A stretch of 10,516 nucleotides of DNA from Phycisphaeraceae bacterium (GTDB lineage: Bacteria > Planctomycetota > Phycisphaerae > Phycisphaerales > UBA1924): positions 1 to 10,516 of the forward strand of contig WUAK01000079.1 in the NCBI GenBank assembly GCA_009827205.1, written 5' to 3'. The notes beneath the pieces were generated by a model. It worked only from the letters and a program-made list of their open reading frames with translations, was not told the DNA's origin and searched no databases. Within the stretch, counting starts at the first letter, position 1. Every line of letters begins with the position of its first letter. Made by a program: the position numbers and the translations under genes. This document shows positions 5,767 to 10,516 of the stretch, piece by piece.

Positions 5767-6480
5767 TTAGCCGCTCTTTGATTTGCTGGATGACTTCTTG
5801 GTGACTTTCTTGGATTTCTTCTTGGTCGCCTGGCGGGCGCTTCCGGTGCGTTTGTTGGCGGCCCACTTCTCGATTGCGATGAACGCCGGTGCGGCGTCGC
5901 CCGAGCGGATCTGGCGTTCGAGCCAGCTTGAGCCTGAGTCAACTGTTTCATCGTCGGTGATCACGTTCTCGGCTGTGAGGAACTTGAGCAGGCGTTCGTC
6001 GAGCGGAAACGCGTGGCCTCCCAATCCCAGCAGGAACGTGCGGTTCACGACGTAGGACGGGATTCCCTCAAGCGAGTCGAGGTATGACTTGGCTTCGCGC
6101 TTATTCATCGAGGTCAGGCTCTTGAGGTTGACCTCGTGTTCGCGGTTGTAGATATCGTTGAGTGTGGCGCGCATCCTATCGGAGCGTTCAGCGGCACGGG
6201 GGTAGGTCTGCCCGAAGAAGCTGGTGAGTTCGCTGGTGAGGCAGACGCGAAACTCGTTGAGATCGACAAAGGTCTCACAGAGTTTCGCGGCCAGCGCGCC
6301 GGCGCGTTTCTCGCCCGCTTCCCAGACGAGGTATGCCCAGATGAGCTCATCGCAGACCGGGTCGGTCATGGACTCGTCGGGCTTGCATTGAAACCGGGGG
6401 TAGGAGGGCGTATCGGCGTCCTCGCTTGTGCCCAGACGCTTGATCAGCGATTGAAGTTTGGCTGCGTGATCAACGGCCAT
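5767..6480 (-). CDS. HhH-GPD (endonuclease III-like) protein, catalytic Lys missing, Lys-rich tail
   Basis: A 237-residue protein not usually named in this operon. By eye it aligns with the Nth of this same window over most of its length. DELIWAYLVWEAGEKRAGALAAKLCETF (44-71) matches Nth HELLIATILSAQCTD and the helix after it. SLEGIPSYVVNRTFLLGLGGHAFPLDERLLKFL (136-168) matches SLRGVARKTAGVVL...VVDTHVMRL. The Schiff-base Lys position holds Tyr143, and the catalytic Asp appears kept as Asp161, the same 18 residues apart as K120 and D138 of E. coli Nth. The Fe-S cysteines are absent; instead the C-terminus (from about 208) is a Lys/Ser tail (KKKSKKVTKKSSSKSKSG) likely to bind nucleic acid. Loss of the Lys is known in monofunctional relatives such as MutY, so it could be a glycosylase or a non-catalytic DNA/RNA binder. 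The start at ATG 6480 overlaps the rbfA end by 11 nt, with AGAGGA about 5 nt upstream; the in-frame extension to 6576 is rbfA shadow. yebC follows after 36 nt. Confidence 0.7.
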   Translation of the reverse strand: MAVDHAAKLQSLIKRLGTSEDADTPSYPRFQCKPDESMTDPVCDELIWAYLVWEAGEKRAGALAAKLCETFVDLNEFRVCLTSELTSFFGQTYPRAAERSDRMRATLNDIYNREHEVNLKSLTSMNKREAKSYLDSLEGIPSYVVNRTFLLGLGGHAFPLDERLLKFLTAENVITDDETVDSGSSWLERQIRSGDAAPAFIAIEKWAANKRTGSARQATKKKSKKVTKKSSSKSKSG

Positions 6481-6916
6481 CGGTGTCCTCTGAGTACTCC
6501 ACTTCGCTTTGGTCGGTGCCGCTCGGGTCCGTGTCGGTGGGGGCATTGTTGGCATCGCCCGACTCGGATTCTTCACGCTCCCGGGTGGCCTTGGCGATTG
6601 CGTCCAGGACGCCCGCCTGCTTCGAGGCTGCGGCGTCGAGCTTGAAGACGAGCTTGGGCATCTTGCGGATGGCGACGTCGTTGCCGACCTCGTGGCGGAT
6701 GTGCGCGGCGGCGGCCTTGAGCCCGTGCATCGAGAGTTCAGCGCGGTCGGCGGGTAGGACAGAGATGAACACGGTTGATTGGGTCAGGTCGTCGGCTGTT
6801 GTGACGCGGGTCACGGTGATGAGCCCTCGCACGCGAGGATCCTGCAGGCCTTTGGCGATGACCTTCTGGATGGACTCACGCAGGAGCGCCGAGATGCGGT
6901 CGGTGCGCTGGCTCAT
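6470..6916 (-). CDS. rbfA: Ribosome-binding factor A
   Basis: A small KH-fold factor that binds the 30S subunit and is needed for late 16S rRNA maturation and cold adaptation. It has 148 residues. The N-terminus SQRTDRISALLRESIQKVI, then LQDPRVRGLITVTRVTTADDL, TVFISVL, and AAAHIRHEVGNDVAIRKMPKLVFKLD follow the family pattern (a conserved L-x-DPR, a strand VTRV with a D, R-P/M-P-L-F-D). Residues about 112-148 form an acidic, Ser/Thr/Asp-rich tail (ESESGDANNAPTDTD...), longer than in E. coli (133 aa in total). ATG 6916 overlaps the ylxP stop as ATGA, and GGAG lies 8 nt upstream inside ylxP, so coupling is likely. The gene order infB-ylxP-rbfA matches that in Bacillus and many other bacteria. 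Confidence 0.93.
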   Translation of the reverse strand: MSQRTDRISALLRESIQKVIAKGLQDPRVRGLITVTRVTTADDLTQSTVFISVLPADRAELSMHGLKAAAAHIRHEVGNDVAIRKMPKLVFKLDAAASKQAGVLDAIAKATREREESESGDANNAPTDTDPSGTDQSEVEYSEDTDGR

Positions 6917-7305
6917 GAGGTGATCTCCGAAGCTCGGCGGAGCATCTCGCTCATGAGTTGGTCCTGATCGTCTGTGCTTTCGGCTTGTACATCGGCGAGG
7001 GTCTTGTCGTCGGGTGCTTCGCCTTCGAGGAGGTGCCTCCGGACTGATCCGAGCTCGGCTCCTGGCGTGGCGCGGAGTTTCTCGGTGATCCGGTCGAGGA
7101 TTTCTCCCACGCGCTTGCCGTCGGTGCCCACGCAGGCGAGCCCGAGGACGGCCTGGTTGAGCATCTCTTGCGAGGCGACCTCGGCGACGGAGACCTGGTG
7201 CTCGTTGTGGAGCCTGTCCTTCACGGAGCGCACAACACGGCGTTTGTCCTTGAGGGACTCAGCGCCGTGGATGATGAGCTCGAATTGGAGGACACCGATG
7301 ATCAT
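6913..7305 (-). CDS. ylxP: DUF503 / YlxP-family protein
   Basis: 130 residues, somewhat longer than the ~95-residue typical form. The opening MIIGVLQFELIIHGAESLKDKRRVVRSVKDRLHNEHQVSVAEV is the DUF503 signature (a strand, then S-LK-KR-V, then N-SVAEV). The family's usual later strand LACVGTD and helix GEILDRITEKL follow at 56-75. The C-terminal part after residue 90 is charged and not conserved in my memory of the family. YlxP is a small cytoplasmic protein linked by gene order, and by reports of an RbfA-like role, to ribosome maturation; its biochemical role is poorly known. It starts 20 nt after the infB stop (tandem TGATAA) and overlaps rbfA by 4 nt (ATGA). Confidence 0.9.
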   Translation of the reverse strand: MIIGVLQFELIIHGAESLKDKRRVVRSVKDRLHNEHQVSVAEVASQEMLNQAVLGLACVGTDGKRVGEILDRITEKLRATPGAELGSVRRHLLEGEAPDDKTLADVQAESTDDQDQLMSEMLRRASEITS

Positions 7306-7325
7306 GCTCTTGCTCGGCTCGGTTA

Positions 7326-10169
7326 TCAGAGCGTTCTCTTGACCTCAACCTGCTTGTAGCACTCGAGGATGTCGCCCTCTTTGATGTCGTCGTAGCCGAT
7401 GATCTTCATGCCGCACTCCATGCCGGAGCGGACATCCTTGGCGTCGTCCTTGAAGCGTTTGAGCTGTTCGAGTTTGCGGTCGTTCTCGATGACGATGTCG
7501 TCTCGCGTGACGCGGATGAGCGCGTCGCGTTCGACCGTGCCGTCGGTGACGTAGCAGCCGGCGATGGTGCCCACTTTGGAGACTTTGAAGACCTGGCGGA
7601 CCTCTGCGTGGCCCAGGACCTCCTGGCGGAGTTCGGGCTCGAGGAGACCCTCGGCTGCCTTGGTGATGTCCTCGGTGATGTGGTAGATGACGTCGTAGGT
7701 TCTGATCTCGACGCCCTTGGCCTCGGCCAGCTTGCGTGCGCTGGCGGCAGGGATGACGTTGAACCCGATGATGATGGCCTTTGAGGCCTCGGCGAGGATG
7801 ACGTCGGATTGTGTGATGCCGCCCGCCGCGGCGTGGAGGACGCGGACCTTGACCTCGTCAGTCGTGATCTTCTCGACCTCATGTTTGAGCACATCGACGG
7901 AGCCCTGCACGTCTGCCTTGATGACGACGAGGATCTCTTTGATCTCCTCTTCGCTGTTTGCGGCGAAGAGCGTGTCGAGCGTGACCTTTGGCTGAGCAAG
8001 CTGCTCGTCGCGGTCGCGCTCGCGGCGCTGCTCGGCTGCTTCTTGGGCTTTCTTGAGTGTGTTGACACAGAAGAACTTGTCGCCCGCGATCGGGAGCTCG
8101 TCGATACCCGAGATCTGCACGGGCATGGGCGGGAGTGCTTCCTTGATCTGGTTGCCTCGGTCGTCGGTGATGTCGCGGACACGGCCGAACGCGGGGCCTG
8201 CGACGATGAAGTCACCGAGTGAGAGCTTGCCGTCCTGTACGAGGATGTTGGCGACAGCGCCTCGTCCTTGCTCCATGCGGGACTCGACGACTGTGCCTCG
8301 GGCGGGGCCGCCGAAGTCGGCCTTGAGCTCGAGGAGTTGTGCCTGATATTCGAGGATCTCGAGGAGTTCGGGGATGCCCTGGCCGGTGTGTGCACTGGTC
8401 TTGATGACCTCGATGTCGCCGCCCCATTCGACGGGGTTGAGCTCGTGCTCGGCGAGCTGACCCAGGATGCGTTGGACATTCGCGTCGTCGGCTTCGGGCT
8501 TGTCGATCTTGTTGAGCGCGATGACGATCGGGACCCCTGCGGCCTTGGCGTGGTTGATCGACTCGATGGTCTGGGGCATGACGCCGTCGTCAGCGGCGAC
8601 GACGAGGACGATGATGTCGGTGACGTTGGCTCCGCGCGAACGCATGGCGGTGAACGCCTCGTGACCGGGCGTATCAACAAAGACGACCTCGCGTTCTTCA
8701 TCGCCCACCATGACGGGGACTTTGAATGCGCTGGTTGCCTGGGTGATGCCGCCTGCCTCGCCCGCGGCGACGTTTGCGTTGCGGATTTTGTCGAGGAGCG
8801 ATGTTTTGCCGTGGTCGACGTGACCCATGATGGTGACGACTGGGCCTCTGGCCTGCTCGTCGATTGCCTCGCGGTCTTCGAATGATTGCTCGACCTTCTG
8901 CTCTGCTGACTGTGCCTCGGTGACATCGAGTTCGATGTCGAACTCGATCATGATCTCTTGCGCTTTCTCGGAGTCGATGCCCGAGTTGATGGTCGCCATG
9001 ATGCCTTCGAGGAAGAGCTTTTTGACGATCTCGGCTGCCTTGACGCCTGTCGCGGCAGAGAGGTCCTTGATGGTGAAGGGTTCCTGGATCTTGACTGGGC
9101 CAAGATCTGCTGGGCTTGCGCCCTTGCCGGCGTGCTGCCCCTGGCGTTTGGCTTCCTGTCGCTTTCGCTTCATGAAGCCGCCCGAGCGGAGCAGTCGTGC
9201 CTCGCGTTCGACGAGGTCCTGCTCGCGGAAGGGTGATGCGCCGCCGCCACCGCCGCCGGGCGGTCCGAAGTCGCCTCCGCCCCCGCCTCTGCCGCCCCGT
9301 CTGTTGGAGGTTCCACCGCCTCGTCTGCGGTTTGAGCCGCCGCGTCGGGCGCCGCCAGCAGGGTCCATGCCGGGGACAGGCATGCCGGGGCCGCCCTGTG
9401 CGTATCCGCCGCCGCCGCCGCCACCACCGGGTCCGCCGCCTCCGCCCGGTCCACCGCCGCCGCCACGCCTGCGCGGGGGCTCGAGGGTTTCGGGTGCTTC
9501 GACTCGGACAACCTTGGGGCCGGCGAGTTTCACTTTTTCTTTCTTATCAGCGAGCATCGGCCCAGCTGGTTTCACAGAGTCGGGCCTTGTCGGCACGTTC
9601 ATGGGTGCCGGTTTCGCAGGAGCTGGTGGGGGCTCTGGCTTGTTCTCTTGAGCGGCGACCTGTGGCGGTTCGCTGTCGCCCTTGTCGCTGTCGATGGTGG
9701 GCTCTGGTTGTTCGGGAGCGGGAGCTGGGGTAGCGACTGGCTTCTCGGGTGCGGCGGGCTTTGCTGTGCCCGATGAGATGACGGTCTTGGTTGGAGCCGG
9801 TGGCGGTGGAGGAGGGCTCGCCTTGACCTTCGTGGGCGCGGGCGGGGCTTCCTCGACGACGGCGACGCTTGAGTCGCCATCGGTATCGATGTCTTCCGAA
9901 GGCTTGGCAACGGCCTTGGCCTTTGCCTTCTTTTTGGAGGGCGCAGTGGCTCGCGCCTTGTCCATGTCGACCTTCTCAGAGGTTTCCACGGCAGAGCTGC
10001 TGCCCTCGGTGCTGAACCACTCTTTGATCGTGGCTTCGAGACCGACAGAGATGCTCGACATGTGGTTCTTGACGAGGCTGTCTGGGATGCCTTCGGCGTG
10101 GCACTTTGCCACGATCACCTTGGAGGCGATTCCCAGTTCCTTCGCGATCTCAAATACCCGCTTGGCCAA
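7326..10169 (-). CDS. infB: Translation initiation factor IF-2
   Basis: The GTPase that brings fMet-tRNA to the 30S subunit and promotes subunit joining. At 947 residues it is long (E. coli 890). Domain order: IF2_N (1-52, AKRVFEIAKELGI), Lys/Ala/Pro-rich linker with PPPPPP at 119-124, Gly/Arg-rich region (about 233-311), basic helix (RKRQEAKRQ, 335-343), second IF2_N (about 364-416), G domain. G1 is GHVDHGKT (449-456), G3 DTPGH (499-503, catalytic His503), G4 NKID (553-556), G5 SAH (592-594). Switch I reads GGITQATSAF (473-482) where most bacteria have GGITQHIGAY. Domains II, III (ADVQGSV, GGITQSDV) and the fMet-tRNA-binding C domain complete it. The start is TTG (10167-10169) with GGAG 6 nt upstream; the in-frame TGA only a few codons upstream rules out a longer protein. 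It lies 66 nt after nusA in the operon. Confidence 0.98.
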   Translation of the reverse strand: MAKRVFEIAKELGIASKVIVAKCHAEGIPDSLVKNHMSSISVGLEATIKEWFSTEGSSSAVETSEKVDMDKARATAPSKKKAKAKAVAKPSEDIDTDGDSSVAVVEEAPPAPTKVKASPPPPPPAPTKTVISSGTAKPAAPEKPVATPAPAPEQPEPTIDSDKGDSEPPQVAAQENKPEPPPAPAKPAPMNVPTRPDSVKPAGPMLADKKEKVKLAGPKVVRVEAPETLEPPRRRGGGGGPGGGGGPGGGGGGGGYAQGGPGMPVPGMDPAGGARRGGSNRRRGGGTSNRRGGRGGGGGDFGPPGGGGGGASPFREQDLVEREARLLRSGGFMKRKRQEAKRQGQHAGKGASPADLGPVKIQEPFTIKDLSAATGVKAAEIVKKLFLEGIMATINSGIDSEKAQEIMIEFDIELDVTEAQSAEQKVEQSFEDREAIDEQARGPVVTIMGHVDHGKTSLLDKIRNANVAAGEAGGITQATSAFKVPVMVGDEEREVVFVDTPGHEAFTAMRSRGANVTDIIVLVVAADDGVMPQTIESINHAKAAGVPIVIALNKIDKPEADDANVQRILGQLAEHELNPVEWGGDIEVIKTSAHTGQGIPELLEILEYQAQLLELKADFGGPARGTVVESRMEQGRGAVANILVQDGKLSLGDFIVAGPAFGRVRDITDDRGNQIKEALPPMPVQISGIDELPIAGDKFFCVNTLKKAQEAAEQRRERDRDEQLAQPKVTLDTLFAANSEEEIKEILVVIKADVQGSVDVLKHEVEKITTDEVKVRVLHAAAGGITQSDVILAEASKAIIIGFNVIPAASARKLAEAKGVEIRTYDVIYHITEDITKAAEGLLEPELRQEVLGHAEVRQVFKVSKVGTIAGCYVTDGTVERDALIRVTRDDIVIENDRKLEQLKRFKDDAKDVRSGMECGMKIIGYDDIKEGDILECYKQVEVKRTL
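9237..9467 (-). repeat. Gly/Arg-rich low-complexity segment of infB (CCG/GCC-type triplet repeats)
   Basis: This coding stretch (IF2 residues about 235-311) consists of glycine runs interrupted by RR, RRR and RGG groups plus a few Pro and Met (GGPGMPVPGMDP). On the plus strand it appears as runs of CCG and CCA triplets, densest at 9406-9465. It is in frame throughout, with no stop. Actinobacterial IF2 proteins carry a comparable Gly/Arg-rich insert at the same place, before a basic helix. Triplet runs of this kind are prone to length variation by slippage. Confidence 0.8.
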
Positions 10170-10175
10170 TGCGTG

Positions 10176-10179
10176 CTCC
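10176..10179 (-). promoter_or_regulatory. Ribosome binding site GGAG supporting the TTG start of infB
   Basis: GGAG followed by the 6-nt spacer CACGCA and TTG at 10169. No in-frame ATG or GTG exists between the upstream stop and the conserved AKRVFEIAKELG, so this site and the TTG together define the start. A TTG start may keep initiation modest. Confidence 0.6.
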
Positions 10180-10202
10180 AGCTTCCGTCACTACTGACAA
10201 TC

Positions 10203-10220
10203 GGCGGGACGGTGCCCGCC
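10203..10220 (-). other. Hairpin in the nusA-infB intercistronic spacer
   Basis: GGCGGG (10203-10208) and CCCGCC (10215-10220) form a perfect 6-bp GC stem with a 6-nt loop, within the 66-nt spacer (10170-10235). No T-run follows on the minus strand, so it is not a standard intrinsic terminator. It could protect or delimit the infB mRNA end or act as a weak attenuator. The rest of the spacer holds only the infB ribosome binding site. Confidence 0.5.
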
Positions 10221-10235
10221 ACGTTTCTGCGTACT

Positions 10236-10516
10236 TCAGGACTCTTCCGATGGTTTCTCGGCATCGTCCGCTGTTTCTTCGCCCAGGATGAGTGCCGCGG
10301 CTTCGTCGGCCTCGGCGTCTTGGGGTTCTGCGATGTCGCCGCCCAGATCGCCCAGGAGCGCCGCACCTGCGGCTTCCTCCTCTTCGCGGCGCTTGGCGGC
10401 TTCTTCCTTCTCTTTCTGCTGTTCTTCGGCGACAACCTTGGCGCGCTCGGAGGCGACTTCGAGGACTGTGTTCGCCGCGGCTTCGTCGATTTCGCGCTCT
10501 GCCATCCGGCCATCAG
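10236..10516 (-). CDS. nusA: C-terminal end of probable NusA (partial)
   Basis: The last ~93 codons of a gene entering from the right edge, ending EKPSEES with TGA at 10236. What is visible is a helical part, DGRMAEREIDEAAANTVLEVASERA, then a charged coiled-coil-like stretch (EEQQKEKEEAAKRREEEEA), then an acidic Ala/Glu/Asp tail containing ALLGDLGGD and ALILGEE. None of this is diagnostic. The NusA call rests on position: nusA stands directly upstream of infB-ylxP-rbfA in many bacteria, and long acidic tails after the KH domains occur in NusA of several phyla. It could be another protein of the same operon. The ATG at 10505 is internal to the frame, which stays open to the window edge. Confidence 0.55.
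   Translation of the reverse strand, partial: DGRMAEREIDEAAANTVLEVASERAKVVAEEQQKEKEEAAKRREEEEAAGAALLGDLGGDIAEPQDAEADEAAALILGEETADDAEKPSEES

Noticed and set aside
6481..6576. N-terminal extension of the HhH-like protein (MKNPSRAMPTMPPPT...)
   Set aside because: It lies wholly within the rbfA coding end in another frame and is low-complexity; the ATG at 6480 has AGAGGA upstream.
8268..8885. 205-codon plus-strand frame opposite the IF2 G domain, Asp/Gly/Val-rich
   Set aside because: Mirror of conserved infB codons; composition is that of an antisense shadow.
7406..8926. 506-codon minus-strand open frame inside infB
   Set aside because: Ser/Arg/Thr-rich product typical of a shifted frame over a GC-rich gene; infB in the other frame has all IF2 motifs.
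9406..9465. CCG/CCA triplet runs, considered as a repeat array or CRISPR-like element
   Set aside because: They are in-frame glycine codons of infB without spacer-repeat structure.
8827..9651. 274-codon plus-strand open frame opposite infB, very proline-rich
   Set aside because: It is the antisense of the Gly-rich region (CCG triplets read as Pro); no start signal and no known domain.
10115..10513. 132-codon minus-strand frame spanning the nusA end and infB start
   Set aside because: Out-of-frame reading of the nusA tail and the spacer, rich in Ser/Arg/Pro, ends inside infB.

Overview
The window looks like chromosomal DNA from a GC-rich bacterium, most likely a planctomycete (perhaps a Phycisphaerae-like lineage). 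The grounds are indirect: the nusA-infB-ylxP-rbfA gene order, a large IF2 with a long Pro/Ala- and Gly/Arg-rich N-terminal half, LolA-like exported proteins, and weak or variable Shine-Dalgarno sites with GTG and TTG starts. Lineage is an inference from style; no marker gene here settles it. There is no sign of phage, insertion sequence, CRISPR array or plasmid genes.

Left part (1-4970): a partial exported protein of unknown function runs off the left edge on the minus strand. Upstream of it on the same strand is a 12-helix MFS transporter. A short divergent region with a 14-bp palindrome separates the transporter from a tRNA-Arg(CCG) gene and a plus-strand LolA-like exported protein. Convergent to that gene, with a 10-nt gap, lies a two-gene minus-strand unit: a four-helix membrane protein translationally coupled (ATGA overlap) to endonuclease III (nth). 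Head-to-head with the membrane protein, sharing one CATG as the two start codons, is a plus-strand gene for a probable, diverged TIM-barrel (xylose-isomerase-like) protein.

Right part (4972-10516): a dense minus-strand translation operon, in transcription order nusA (C-terminal end only), infB, ylxP, rbfA, an HhH-GPD-like protein, yebC. It covers transcription elongation (NusA), initiation (IF2), 30S maturation (RbfA and the associated YlxP) and probably translation of difficult peptides (YebC). Gene junctions are overlaps or gaps of 66 nt or less, so co-transcription is likely. truB, which often follows rbfA, is not here. In its place is a protein that aligns by eye with the endonuclease III fold but lacks the catalytic lysine and the Fe-S cysteines and carries a lysine/serine-rich tail.

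The most interesting points are that degenerate HhH-GPD protein inside a ribosome-assembly operon; an unusual switch I sequence in IF2; a hexaproline run in IF2 next to a gene for a YebC-family protein; and an atypical cysteine spacing in the Fe-S motif of Nth. No clearly new multi-gene system is visible; the HhH-like gene is the nearest candidate for undescribed biology.
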